A stretch of 64,000 nt of DNA from Solirubrobacterales bacterium (GCA_027315255.1 DAHUYL010000130.1:1-64000), one strand, 5' to 3'. Numbered from the stretch's first letter, positions 51,588 through 61,223 are shown. Translations and numbers: made by a program. The notes: generated by a model from the sequence alone, not told the origin.

Positions 51588-54195
51588 GCGAGCGGGCAGG
51601 CTCGCGGCGCTGTGCGCGGTCGTGGTCGCCGCCTGTTGCCTGCTCGCGCAAGCGGCGTCCGCGAGCGCTCCGGTGTGGGCGACCCCGGCTGAGTTCACCC
51701 AGCTGCCCGCGGGCGCGAACACCACGCCCGGGACGGCGGGCGCAGCCTTCCGAGCGGTGAGCTGCACGAGCTCGGGCAACTGCGCCGCGGTCGGGTTGTA
51801 CGTCGTTACGAGCTCGGTCAACGAGCTGATGGTCGCGACCGAGACGAACGGCTCGTGGGGCCCTGCCACCGAGCTCGCGGTGCCGGCGGGCCGGAGCGCG
51901 TACTCGGTCGGCAACCTCTCGTGCCCGAGCACGGGCAACTGCGCGGCCGTAGGAACCCTCCAGAGCGCGGCCGACGGCGGTATCCAGAAGACGCCATTCG
52001 TCCTCGACGAGGTGAACGGAAGCTGGCAGCCGGTCGACGGCAGCATCACGCTGCCCTCCGACGCCGGGCCGAGTCCGCTCGCCGGCCTCGACTCCGTCAG
52101 CTGTACGAGCGCCGGCAACTGCGTGGCCGTCGGCTACTACACCAACCAGTACTTCTGGGCGAACGCGATGTACCTGACCGAGAGCGGCGGCACCTGGGCG
52201 AGCGCGGCGAGCAGCATGACGCTGCCCGCCGACGCTGTGGAGGGATGCGCCAACTGCGGGGGTACCGGTATCGGCGCGGTGCTGAACGCCGTGTCGTGTC
52301 CGAGCGCGGGGAACTGCGTGGCAACCGGACACTACGTCTCGAGCGCCGGCGGCCAGCGGGCGATGATCGCGACCGAGGTGGGGATCTTCGGCTGGGTCGT
52401 CAACGCCTACACGGCAACGCCCGGAAACGCCGGCACTGCGGGCGCCAGCGGGCCAAGCCATCTTGGAGCCGGGTTCGACAGCGGGCTCGACTGCACCGGC
52501 GTCGGCAATTGCGTGGCCGCCGGCATCTACCTCGACTCCGCCGGCGACGCCGAGATGATGGTCGCGACGGAGACGAACGGCAGCTGGCAGCAGGCGATCG
52601 GGATCCCGCTGCCGGCAGCCGTCACAGGCAGCTCCGTCTACCCGGACGGCACCGCTTACGTGACCGCGCTGAGCTGTTCGGCTCCGGGTGAGTGCGCGGC
52701 TACGGGCTACTACACCGACAACAGCTCCGACACGCTCGCGATGACGGTCGACGAAACGGGTGGTGTCTGGGGATTGACCTCCGAGGTGATGCCCCCCGGC
52801 AACGCGACCTCGACGTCCGGCAGCGAGGACGTCCAGCTCGACGGGCTGGCGTGTACGGCTCCTGGCGCGTGCGTGGCCGGGGGCAGCTACGTCGACTCGG
52901 GCGCGAACACCGATGCGATGCTGATCTCCTCGCTGCCGCAGCTGACCGTGACGACCTCGAGCCTTCCGCGCGCGAGTGGCGGATCCGGCTACAGCGCGCA
53001 GCTGGGGGCGAGCGGCGGCAGCGGCGCCTACGCGTGGTCGGTGAGCTCGGGGTCGCTTCCGGCGGGACTGGCGCTGAATGCTGCGACCGGGCTGATCTCA
53101 GGCACCCCGACCGGGTCGGGCTCGAGCTTCACGGTCACCGTCAGCGACCCGGGGCCGCCCGCGCAGTCGGCAAGCCAGTCGTTGTCGATCTCGGTCGCCG
53201 CGCCCCCGCCACCGGCCCCGGTCGTGGCACCGCCGGTGCCGCCGGCACCGGTCGCGACGCCGATCACCACGCCGCTTCAGGCAAGCACCGCCAGCATCGG
53301 CCGCGCGCTCGTCGAGAAGCTATCGGCGAGCGTTCCGATCAGCTGCTCGGCGGGCGGTGGCTGCGCGGTCAGCATCAGGCTGCTGGTGCGCGAGACGCTC
53401 GAGCACGGCAAGCTCCTCGCCGTCACAGCACGCGCCCGGAAGAACAGGAAGAAGCGGCGGCCCGTGATCGTGCACCGGACCGTGACGGTCGGGAACGTCT
53501 CGACACAGCTCGCCGGAGGTACCCAGGCGAGCGTTGTGGTCACGTTGGACGCGGCCGGCAGGCGGCTGCTGCGCAGCCGGCACCGCCTCACGGCAAGGCT
53601 GGTCGTCTCGCTCAGCGGGCGGCCGCTGGAGAGTGCGACGGTCGTGTTCAAGCCAGCCGGCAGCAAACGGCATCGAACGACCAAGAACAAGAAGAAGAAG
53701 AGGAAGTCGACGAGGCGAGCGATCGGCCAGTCGAACCAGATCACGTCGCGGGCCGCTGGCGGTCAGGCGCCTGCCTGGCAGATCGCGGCGTGGGAGCGGA
53801 TCGACTCGGCGTTCGCGCCGGCGTTCGGCAAGTTCGCGGATGCCCTGAGCTCCGCGCGCGCGACCGTGATCTGGGCCGGCCGCCGGGCGCTGCCGGCCAC
53901 CACGAAACGCCTGGCGCAGGCAGCCCGCGCGGTGATCCCGGCGATCGGGCTGTTCGACGCGCGGCTCGCGCGCACGCACTTCACCGGCGACCTCGCGGGG
54001 AACATCGTCTCCCTACGTGCCACCAACGCGAAGCTGATCGCGATCCTGCACAACCTCGACGCGGGCACCTTCGAATCGCAGTTCCTCGTCCCGGGCAACA
54101 GCGCCGTCTGGCCGGTCTCGCTGGAGCAGAGCTACAACCAACTCGGCGCCGCGCTCTCTAGAGACCTCGGACGCGTCAAGCTCCTCGTCCTCTGA
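51574..54195 (+). CDS. Secreted protein with seven Cys-paired 'SCxSxGNC' repeats, Ig-like domain and basic C-terminus
   Basis: An 873-residue protein from GTG 51574. After the signal peptide (about 1-33) come seven repeats of about 60 residues, each with two Cys five residues apart: 'VSCTSSGNCAAVGLY', 'LSCPSTGNCAAVGTL', 'VSCTSAGNCVAVGYY', 'VSCPSAGNCVATGHY', 'LDCTGVGNCVAAGIY', 'LSCSAPGECAATGYY', 'LACTAPGACVAGGSY'. Seven units suggest one beta-propeller with a disulfide per blade. A putative-Ig domain ('GGSGAYAWSVSSGSLPAGLALN'-type, about 465-545), a basic 'AAGRRLL' domain, a Lys-rich stretch near residue 705 and a helical C-terminus follow. Likely an exported binding or structural protein. Confidence 0.86.
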   Translation: MRVRERAGRLAALCAVVVAACCLLAQAASASAPVWATPAEFTQLPAGANTTPGTAGAAFRAVSCTSSGNCAAVGLYVVTSSVNELMVATETNGSWGPATELAVPAGRSAYSVGNLSCPSTGNCAAVGTLQSAADGGIQKTPFVLDEVNGSWQPVDGSITLPSDAGPSPLAGLDSVSCTSAGNCVAVGYYTNQYFWANAMYLTESGGTWASAASSMTLPADAVEGCANCGGTGIGAVLNAVSCPSAGNCVATGHYVSSAGGQRAMIATEVGIFGWVVNAYTATPGNAGTAGASGPSHLGAGFDSGLDCTGVGNCVAAGIYLDSAGDAEMMVATETNGSWQQAIGIPLPAAVTGSSVYPDGTAYVTALSCSAPGECAATGYYTDNSSDTLAMTVDETGGVWGLTSEVMPPGNATSTSGSEDVQLDGLACTAPGACVAGGSYVDSGANTDAMLISSLPQLTVTTSSLPRASGGSGYSAQLGASGGSGAYAWSVSSGSLPAGLALNAATGLISGTPTGSGSSFTVTVSDPGPPAQSASQSLSISVAAPPPPAPVVAPPVPPAPVATPITTPLQASTASIGRALVEKLSASVPISCSAGGGCAVSIRLLVRETLEHGKLLAVTARARKNRKKRRPVIVHRTVTVGNVSTQLAGGTQASVVVTLDAAGRRLLRSRHRLTARLVVSLSGRPLESATVVFKPAGSKRHRTTKNKKKKRKSTRRAIGQSNQITSRAAGGQAPAWQIAAWERIDSAFAPAFGKFADALSSARATVIWAGRRALPATTKRLAQAARAVIPAIGLFDARLARTHFTGDLAGNIVSLRATNAKLIAILHNLDAGTFESQFLVPGNSAVWPVSLEQSYNQLGAALSRDLGRVKLLVL

Positions 54196-54209
54196 GCCAT
54201 CTCAGGCGA

Positions 54210-55178
54210 ATGCCCGACCGCTCCGTGACGCCGGCCCGGTTCGCCCGATCGCGGCTCACTCCCATCGCTGTCACGATCACGCTCGCGACGGCGACGGCGG
54301 CGGCGGGTGCGGCCGGCGCGTCGGGTGCGATCACGGCTTCGAGTCCGTTTGGCAACCCGGTAACGAACCTCTCGCCGGCCAGCGGCCTCAGCGGCGCCGG
54401 CTCGCCGTGCACTCCCTCCGGTGGCGACCGCTGGGCGGCGTGCAACGCGATCATCCTCGCGGAGATCAACGCGGCACAGGCCAGGGAGCACGCGCGGCGC
54501 CTGACGCTTCCCTCCGACTTCCTCGAGCTGACGGCGGCCGAGCAGCTGTTCGTGTGGGTCGACCTGGAGCGGGTCGCGAGGGGCGTGCCACCGCTCGTCG
54601 GGCTCTCCCCGCCGCTCGACGACGCCGCCGCGAAAGGCCTTGGCGGCAGCCTCAGCTTCGCGAGGCGCTACGGGCCGGTCACGATCGCGATCAACGAGCA
54701 GACGCACCGTTACGCGTGGAGCGGCTACACGGGCAGCGGCTCCGACATCCCGATGGCCGGCGGGCTCGTGTTCCAGATCATGTACGAGGACGGCTGGGGC
54801 GGACCCGGCCACGGCCCGTTCGGCGGGACACTCAACCCTGAGTGCAACAGCCCCCACTCGAGCGGCTGCTGGACCGATCGCGACCAGCTGCTCGGCTCGA
54901 TCACGGGCACAGCATGCACCGATTGCGTGATGGGGGCCGCCGCCGGCAAGAGCCCTGCCGGTATCGGCTCCGCATTCGCGCTGCTGATCGCACAACCCGC
55001 GACATATCCGGTCCCGCTCAGCTTCACCTGGAACGCCGACGTCCTGCCGCACCTGCCCGCTGGCTACGAGCGTGTCCGCGCCCGGCCGAGGCCGTCGGCG
55101 CCGTCGACTCCGGTTAGAACAGCCCGGGCAACGCTGCGCCCGCGTGCGACGCGAAGTCGAACAGCGGCGACGGGATGA
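54210..55178 (+). CDS. Secreted CAP-like (SCP/PR-1-type) protein
   Basis: A 322-residue exported protein: a basic N-terminus and hydrophobic signal ('AVTITLATATAAAGAAG'), then 'AIILAEINAAQAREHARRL' and 'ARGVPPLVGLSPPLDDAAAK', the arrangement of CAP-domain helices (IN..R...GVPPL..S..L..AA), and a cysteine-rich part ('NSPHSSGCWTDRD', 'TACTDCVMGAAAGKS') with Gly/Trp-rich 'YEDGWGGPGHGPFGGTLNP'. The C-terminal 40 residues are Arg/Pro-rich and overlap the nuoN stop on the other strand by 65 bases. CAP assignment is tentative. A frameshifted paralogue lies at 32.7 kb. Confidence 0.75.
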   Translation: MPDRSVTPARFARSRLTPIAVTITLATATAAAGAAGASGAITASSPFGNPVTNLSPASGLSGAGSPCTPSGGDRWAACNAIILAEINAAQAREHARRLTLPSDFLELTAAEQLFVWVDLERVARGVPPLVGLSPPLDDAAAKGLGGSLSFARRYGPVTIAINEQTHRYAWSGYTGSGSDIPMAGGLVFQIMYEDGWGGPGHGPFGGTLNPECNSPHSSGCWTDRDQLLGSITGTACTDCVMGAAAGKSPAGIGSAFALLIAQPATYPVPLSFTWNADVLPHLPAGYERVRARPRPSAPSTPVRTARATLRPRATRSRTAATG

Positions 55179-56712
55179 TCCCGAAGAACACGCTGGCGGC
55201 CGCGAACACGCCGGCGACGAGCACGACCTCCGGGTGCGGGACCCCGGTGTCGTCGGGGGGAGCAACCACACCGCTGCCTTCTGCGGGTGGGAACCCGGCT
55301 ACCAGCTCCTCCTCGCTGGGCGCTGCGCCCGCGATCGGCGCTAGCGCCGCCGCCGAGGTCGCGGCGGTCCCGGCCGCCGGCATCCACATCGTCGCAACGA
55401 CCCGCAGGTAGTAGCCGAGCGAGATCATCGACCCGATCACGAGCACGATCGCAAGCCACGTGTAGTCGCCGTCGACGAGCGCGTGGATCAGCTGGAACTT
55501 GCCGATGAAGCCGACGGTACCCGGGATCCCGGCGAGGCCGAGCATGCCGATCGTCAGCGGCCACGCGGCCCACGGGTTGCGGGCGCCGAGGCCGGCGAAG
55601 CCGCTCAGCTGGTCGTCGCCCGCGTCGCGCTCGACCGCGACGATCGCTGCGAAGGCGGCGATGTTCAGCATCAGGTAGGCGCCGAGGTACAGCACCGTGG
55701 CCGACACGCCAAGGCTCGTCCCGACGACGACGCCGGCCAGCATGTAGCCGGCCTGGGCGACGCCCGAGTAGCCGAGCATCCGCTTCATCGAGGTCTGCCC
55801 GAGGGCGCCGACGTTGCCGACGATGATCGTGACCGCGGCGATCGTCGCGATCAGCGGCCCCCACTTGTTCTGGGCCGAGGACGCGGCGACGTCGAAGAAG
55901 CGCAGGAAGATCGCGAGCGCGGCGGCCTTCGTGGCCGTCGCCATGAACGCGGTGATCGGCGTCGGGGCGCCCTCGTAGACATCCGGCGTCCATTGGTGAA
56001 ACGGCGCGACGGACGCCTTGAACGCGAACCCGACGGTGACGAGCGCCAGTCCCGTCAGCAGCAACGGGTCGCTGAACACCCCGCCTGACAGCGCGCCCGA
56101 GGTGAGCGCGGAGCCGATCTGCGCAAACCCCGTCTGGCCGGTCGCGCCGTAGATCATCGCAAGGCCGTAGACGAGCGTCGCCGAGCCGACCGACCCGATC
56201 ACGAGGTACTTGAGGCCCGACTCGAGCGATCCCTCGCGGCGGTGCTCGGCGGCGCACAGGATGTACAGCGGGATCGACAGCAGCTCGAGCCCGAGGAACA
56301 GCGTGACGATGTCCTGCGAGGAGGACAGCACCGCCATCCCCATCACGCTGAACAGCAGCAACCCGTAGAACTCGCCCTGTCCGGCCTCGCGCGGCGCGAC
56401 TCCGCGCCACGACATCAGGACGGTCGCCAGTGCCGACACAGCGCAGATCAGATCGACGATCAGCCCGAGGTCGTCGATCGAGAGTGCGCCGTGGATGATC
56501 GACCCGGGGTGGTTGAAGCGCCAGATCTCGGTACCGATCGCGGCGCCGAGCGCGACGACCGTCAGCAGCGGCACGATCCGCTCGCGCACGGCCGCGGGGC
56601 GCAGCAGCCCGACGAGCAGCACGATCACCGCCCCGCCGCCGAGCGCGAGCAACGGCGACAGCCCCTTCCAGTCGATCGGCGGCCCGGCGATGTGGTGGAC
56701 CGCGGCGATCAC
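55114..56712 (-). CDS. nuoN: NADH-quinone oxidoreductase subunit N
   Basis: Antiporter-like proton-pumping subunit of complex I. 532 residues, GTG 56712 overlapping the nuoM stop (GTGA). About 14 helices. The key glutamate of helix 5 is present ('LFLGLELLSIPLYIL'), and the lysine/helix 7-8 region is 'AFKASVAPFHQWTPDVYEGA'. A cytoplasmic Ala/Pro/Glu-rich insertion precedes the last helix, explaining the extra length. It is the last gene of the nuo operon. Confidence 0.95.
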   Translation of the reverse strand: MIAAVHHIAGPPIDWKGLSPLLALGGGAVIVLLVGLLRPAAVRERIVPLLTVVALGAAIGTEIWRFNHPGSIIHGALSIDDLGLIVDLICAVSALATVLMSWRGVAPREAGQGEFYGLLLFSVMGMAVLSSSQDIVTLFLGLELLSIPLYILCAAEHRREGSLESGLKYLVIGSVGSATLVYGLAMIYGATGQTGFAQIGSALTSGALSGGVFSDPLLLTGLALVTVGFAFKASVAPFHQWTPDVYEGAPTPITAFMATATKAAALAIFLRFFDVAASSAQNKWGPLIATIAAVTIIVGNVGALGQTSMKRMLGYSGVAQAGYMLAGVVVGTSLGVSATVLYLGAYLMLNIAAFAAIVAVERDAGDDQLSGFAGLGARNPWAAWPLTIGMLGLAGIPGTVGFIGKFQLIHALVDGDYTWLAIVLVIGSMISLGYYLRVVATMWMPAAGTAATSAAALAPIAGAAPSEEELVAGFPPAEGSGVVAPPDDTGVPHPEVVLVAGVFAAASVFFGIIPSPLFDFASHAGAALPGLF

Positions 56713-58226
56713 GGGTGCACGCTTGCCGTCGTAGCGGAAGCCGACCCCGCGACCGCAACCGCGGCCGCCGGCGCCAGCGCGACGCGACTCGACGCCTGCG
56801 AGCGCGTCAGGACGAACTGCGGGTAGAACGCGAGCACGAGGATCACGATCACCAGCGGCACGATCGCCACCGCCTCGGCGAGCTTCACCTCGCCGGGCGA
56901 GGCGACCCCCCGGCCGACCCGGTTGTGCATCGAGGTGATGAACAGCCGCAGCGCGTACACCGCGGCCCCGATCACGCCGAGGAACGCGATCACCGAGATC
57001 GCGAGCTGCGCCTTGAACACGCCGAGCAGGATCATGAACTCGCCGATGAAGTTGGCCGACCCGGGCATCGCCAGGGTCGCGAACGCGACGATCAGGAACA
57101 GCGACGCGAGCACCGGCGCGCGGAACGCGATGCCGCCCATGTCGGCGAGCTTCTCGCTGCCGCCGCAGCGGGCCGCCAGCGCGGCGACGACGAAGAACGC
57201 ACCGGCGGTGACGATCCCGTGGTTGACCATCTGCAGCAGCGCACCCTGCGCGCCCTCGGGCCGCAGCGAGAAGATCCCGAGCGTGATGAACGCGAGCTGG
57301 GCGACGCTCGAGTAGGCGATCACCAGCCGCGAGTCGGCGGTGGTGAACGCAAGCGCCGTGGCCCACAGGATCGACACGAGCGCGATCAGCAGCATCAGCG
57401 TCTGGTAGTGACGGGCGGCGTAGGGGAACAGCGGGATCGCGATCTTCAGGAACCCGTAGGCGGCGACCTTCGACAGCAGCCCCGAGAACACGGCGAGCGC
57501 CGGGATCGGCATCGACTTGTACGCGTCGGCCAGCCAGCCGTGCAGCGGCACCAGCGGCATCTTCACCAGGAACGCCGCCGCGAAGCACAGGAACAGCCAG
57601 TCCTGCGAGGTGTGCGACAGGTGCAGGTGCGACAGCGCCGACAGCGTGAACTCGATCGGGGTCCCGTTCTGGTTCGACGCGAGCACGCCGGCGGCAACCG
57701 CGGCGACCAGCATCAGGAACGACCCGACCATCGTGTAGATCACCATCTTGATCGTCGCCCGGCGCCGCTCGCCGGTGCCCCAGGCGCCGACCAGGAAGTA
57801 GAACGGCACCAGCATCAGGTCGAAGAACGCGACGAACAGGATCACGTCCTGAGCGCAGAACGCCCCGAGCACGGCGCTCTCGGCGAGGCCGAACCAGAAG
57901 TAGTACATGCGCGGCCGCTCGATCTCCGAGCGAGCCGCCGACCAGAACAGCGACAGGCTGAAGAGGACCGTGGTCAGCAGCACGAGCGTCATGTTCAGCC
58001 CGTCGAGCGCGAGCTTGTAGTGGATCCCGAGCGAGCCGATCCAGACGTGGTCCTGGACGAACTGCAACCCGCCGGCGCCGGATTTGAACCGCACCATGTA
58101 GTCGATCGCGATCCCCAGCGGCGCGAGGCTCGTGACCGCCGTGAACCGCCCGACCCACGGCTCATCGAGCTGGGCGCCGATGAATGCCAGCGCCAGCGGC
58201 AGCCAGATCAGGATCGAGAGCGTCAT
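56709..58226 (-). CDS. nuoM: NADH-quinone oxidoreductase subunit M
   Basis: Antiporter-like subunit of complex I, 505 residues, start ATG 58226, 17 bases after nuoL. Two residues differ from the usual pattern: the helix-5 glutamate position holds Asp136 ('FVAFFDLMLVPFYF'), and the normally conserved HTWLPDAHxxAPT segment reads 'LHGWLADAYKSMPIPALAVF'. The pump-lysine region 'FLVKMPLVPLH' is kept. Overlaps nuoN by four bases. Confidence 0.95.
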   Translation of the reverse strand: MTLSILIWLPLALAFIGAQLDEPWVGRFTAVTSLAPLGIAIDYMVRFKSGAGGLQFVQDHVWIGSLGIHYKLALDGLNMTLVLLTTVLFSLSLFWSAARSEIERPRMYYFWFGLAESAVLGAFCAQDVILFVAFFDLMLVPFYFLVGAWGTGERRRATIKMVIYTMVGSFLMLVAAVAAGVLASNQNGTPIEFTLSALSHLHLSHTSQDWLFLCFAAAFLVKMPLVPLHGWLADAYKSMPIPALAVFSGLLSKVAAYGFLKIAIPLFPYAARHYQTLMLLIALVSILWATALAFTTADSRLVIAYSSVAQLAFITLGIFSLRPEGAQGALLQMVNHGIVTAGAFFVVAALAARCGGSEKLADMGGIAFRAPVLASLFLIVAFATLAMPGSANFIGEFMILLGVFKAQLAISVIAFLGVIGAAVYALRLFITSMHNRVGRGVASPGEVKLAEAVAIVPLVIVILVLAFYPQFVLTRSQASSRVALAPAAAVAVAGSASATTASVHP

Positions 58227-58242
58227 CGAGTCACCCGCGAGA

Positions 58243-60255
58243 TCAGCTCGACACGATCAGGAAGTAGAGGGCGATCGCCGACAGCCCGAGGATCACGGCG
58301 GCTGCATAGAGGCGCAACAGCCCGGTCTGCGCGCGGCGGACCCCGGCGGACACCGCGCGGACGCTGCCGGTGACACCTCCGGTGACCCCGCCGCCGATCA
58401 CGATCCGCTCGAGCACCGACTCCGCCAGCCGCCCGACCAGCAGCGCCGGCCGCACGACCACGATGTCGATCAGCTCGTCGAAGTACCACTTGTTGTAGAG
58501 GAACGTGTGAACCGGCGCCAGCCGCTCCTGCAGGCGCTTGGAGCTGCCCGGCGCGGCGATGTACAGGCGGTACGCGGTCACGATCCCGACGAGCCCGACG
58601 ATCGGCGTCACGATCAGCCCGATCCAGGCAGTCCCGGTCGAGGGATCGTGGTGGAACAGCTTCGACCCGGTGAACGCCGGCGACAGGAAGGTCGAGATCA
58701 CGTGGTCGACGCCCGGGAGCTGGATCACGCCGGCGGCGAGCGCCCCGAGCGCGAGCAGGCTCATCGCGACCTTCATCGGCCACTCCCGCTCGGCGATCAC
58801 GTGCTCGGGGCCCGGGAAGCCGACGTCGGTGTCCTCCTCCTCGCCCGTCATCGGGTTCCGCGGAACCTCGGCGTGGGCGAGGTGGCCGTGCTGGAGCTCG
58901 ACCGCCTCGGGCGAGGGAGCGCCGAAGAACGCCCGGAAGATCATCCGGAACGTGTACATGCCGGTGATCAGCGCGCCGAGCTCGCCGCCGACGCCGAGGA
59001 TCGGGTAGATCCCGCCGCGGTGGAACGTGTAGCCGATCACGTCGTCCTTCGACACCCAGCCCGAGAACGGCGGGATCCCCGACAGCGCCAGGCCGCCGAC
59101 GATGAAGCACAGGAACGTGAACGGCATCGCCTTGCGGAACCCGCTCATCCGGTCGAGCGACTGATCGCCCGCCATCGCGCCGATGATCGAGCCGGCCGCC
59201 ATGAACAGCAGCGCCTTGAAGAACGCGTGCGTCATCAGGTGAAACAGCGCCCCCGAGTACGCGCCGGCGGCGGCGCCCATGATCATGTAGCCGATCTGCG
59301 ACATCGTCGAGTACGCGATCACGCGCTTGATGTCCACAACGACCAGGCCGATCGACCCGGCGATCAGCAGCGTCGCGCAGCCGACGATCGCGCCGACCTC
59401 GGCCGCCGTCGGCGCCAGCTCGAACAGCGGGTGCAACCGCACGATCAGGTACACGCCCGCGGTCACCATCGTCGCCGCGTGGATCAGCGACGACACCGGG
59501 GTCGGACCCTCCATCGCGTCCGGGAGCCAGGTGTGAAGCGGCACCTGTGCCGACTTCGCGAACGCGCCGACCAGGAACAGGAGACAGCCGGCGACCAGAT
59601 CGGTCGAGTCCACACGGAACACATGGTGGATCTGGCTGAACGTCTGCAGGAACTGCACCGTGCCCGTGTGCCTGAAGATGAAGAACGTTCCGAGCACGAG
59701 CCCGACGTCGCCGACGACGTTGATCACGAACGCCTTGATCCCGGCGCCCGTCGCGGTGCTGCGCCGGTACCAGAACGAGATCAGCATGTACGAGGCGGCA
59801 CCGACGAACGCCCACCCGACGATCAACAGGATGAAGTTGCCGGCGAGGACCAGCACCAGCATCGACAGCACGAAGTAGTTGAGGTAGGCGAAGTAACGGA
59901 CGAACCCGCGGTCGCCCTTCATGTATGAGACCGAGTACAGGTGGATCAGCGTCGAGACCCCGGAGACGACCAGGATCATGAACACCGAGATCGGGTCGAC
60001 CAGGATCTGCAGCTTGCCGTCGACGCCGGAGCTGACCGCGTAGCTCCACAGCGTCGAGACGACCTCGCGGTGCGCCGGATCCCGCCCGAGCAGCGACAGC
60101 AGCGCCCCGACCGAGCAGACGAACGACAGCGCGATCGCGAGCGTCCCGAGCCACCCCGCCGTCCGTGCGGGCCAGCGATTCCAGCCGGCGCTGATCACCG
60201 CCGCGCCGAGCAGCGGGAACAGCAGCACCAACCAGCCCCACGCAGTCGGGCTCAT
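58243..60255 (-). CDS. nuoL: NADH-quinone oxidoreductase subunit L
   Basis: Largest antiporter-like subunit of complex I, 670 residues with the C-terminal amphipathic lateral helix and final membrane helix. 'FAKSAQVPLHTWLPDAMEGP' carries the conserved Lys and HTWLPDAM motif. The helix-5 motif, normally GWExVG, reads 'VGWAFVGAASYML', with Ala149 at the usual glutamate. Start ATG 60255 overlaps the nuoK stop (ATGA). Confidence 0.95.
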   Translation of the reverse strand: MSPTAWGWLVLLFPLLGAAVISAGWNRWPARTAGWLGTLAIALSFVCSVGALLSLLGRDPAHREVVSTLWSYAVSSGVDGKLQILVDPISVFMILVVSGVSTLIHLYSVSYMKGDRGFVRYFAYLNYFVLSMLVLVLAGNFILLIVGWAFVGAASYMLISFWYRRSTATGAGIKAFVINVVGDVGLVLGTFFIFRHTGTVQFLQTFSQIHHVFRVDSTDLVAGCLLFLVGAFAKSAQVPLHTWLPDAMEGPTPVSSLIHAATMVTAGVYLIVRLHPLFELAPTAAEVGAIVGCATLLIAGSIGLVVVDIKRVIAYSTMSQIGYMIMGAAAGAYSGALFHLMTHAFFKALLFMAAGSIIGAMAGDQSLDRMSGFRKAMPFTFLCFIVGGLALSGIPPFSGWVSKDDVIGYTFHRGGIYPILGVGGELGALITGMYTFRMIFRAFFGAPSPEAVELQHGHLAHAEVPRNPMTGEEEDTDVGFPGPEHVIAEREWPMKVAMSLLALGALAAGVIQLPGVDHVISTFLSPAFTGSKLFHHDPSTGTAWIGLIVTPIVGLVGIVTAYRLYIAAPGSSKRLQERLAPVHTFLYNKWYFDELIDIVVVRPALLVGRLAESVLERIVIGGGVTGGVTGSVRAVSAGVRRAQTGLLRLYAAAVILGLSAIALYFLIVSS

Positions 60256-60551
60256 CCGTTCAGCTCGTGCAGTTCGTCGACGTCGATCGGGAGGTTCCGG
60301 CGGTAGATCGCGACGATCAGGCCGAGCCCGACTGTCACCTCGCAGGCGGCGACGACCATCACGATCAGCGCGAACACCTGGCCCGCCTCGCCCCCGTGCA
60401 TCCGCGCGAACGCGACCAGTGCGAGGTTGGCGGCGTTCAGCATCAGCTCGAGGCACAGCAGGATCACCAGCGGGTTGCGGCGCGTGAGCACGCCGCCGGC
60501 GCCGATGCAGAAGATCAGCACGGACACGGTCAGGTACCAGCCGATCGGCAT
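60252..60551 (-). CDS. nuoK: NADH-quinone oxidoreductase subunit K
   Basis: A 99-residue membrane subunit with three helices. Both conserved glutamates of the quinone-coupled proton path are present: in 'LCLELMLNAANLALVAF' and 'VVAACEVTVGLGL'. Lies between nuoJ and nuoL, overlapping nuoL by four bases and separated from nuoJ by one base. Confidence 0.96.
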   Translation of the reverse strand: MPIGWYLTVSVLIFCIGAGGVLTRRNPLVILLCLELMLNAANLALVAFARMHGGEAGQVFALIVMVVAACEVTVGLGLIVAIYRRNLPIDVDELHELNG

Positions 60552-60552
60552 C

Positions 60553-61209
60553 TCAGCTCCCCGCGTCCGTCCGCTCGAGCTCGGCCCCGGCGCGGACGGC
60601 CTCGATCAGCTCGGGCACGATCCGCGGCAGCCCGGCCGCCTCGGCCATCGTCCCGGTGAACACGGGCCGCGGCGTATGCAGGAGGCGGCTCTCGAGCTCG
60701 GGGTCGTCGAGCCCGCGACGGCGCCGCGCCAGCACGACCGCCCCGATCGCCGCGACCAGCAGCAGCAGCGAGGCGAGCTCGAACGGGAACAGGTACGAGG
60801 TCAGGAACAGCCGCCCGATCTCCCTCGGCGTGCCGAACCCGCGCACGTACGGCGCGCCCTTGCCGCCGATCCCCGACAGCGCCGAGCCGAGCATCGCGAT
60901 GCACAGCTCGACCGCCAGCGCCAGCGCGAACAGCGGCCCCAGCACCCGCAGCGCCGCGCCCGCCTGGTACTCCTCGCCGCCGCCCACGTACGCGACCACG
61001 AACACGTACAGGACCATCACCGCGCCCGCGTACACGACCACCTGCGCGGCGGCGACGAACTCCGCCCGCAGCAGCAGGAACAGCGCCGCCAGCGCGACCA
61101 GGTGACAGACGAGCGCGAGCACGCTGTAGAACGGGTTGCGCAGCGTCACGACGCCGATCGCACCAGCGAGCGCGCCGATCGCGGCGATGAAGAACAGGAC
61201 GGCCGACAC
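60553..61209 (-). CDS. nuoJ: NADH-quinone oxidoreductase subunit J
   Basis: A 218-residue membrane subunit with five helices and the conserved 'AAAQVVVYAGAVMVLYVFV' third helix. GTG 61209 is used; its ribosome site would lie at the end of nuoI. The cytoplasmic C-terminus is longer than in E. coli and charged. Confidence 0.93.
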   Translation of the reverse strand: MSAVLFFIAAIGALAGAIGVVTLRNPFYSVLALVCHLVALAALFLLLRAEFVAAAQVVVYAGAVMVLYVFVVAYVGGGEEYQAGAALRVLGPLFALALAVELCIAMLGSALSGIGGKGAPYVRGFGTPREIGRLFLTSYLFPFELASLLLLVAAIGAVVLARRRRGLDDPELESRLLHTPRPVFTGTMAEAAGLPRIVPELIEAVRAGAELERTDAGS

Positions 61210-61223
61210 GACGGTGCGGGACC

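Noticed and set aside
56512-58158. A 1,014-codon frame covering nuoN and part of nuoM as a fusion protein
   Set aside because: nuoM has its own well-conserved frame ending at 56709, and nuoN starts at GTG 56712; the upstream part of the long frame is antisense-like low-complexity sequence.
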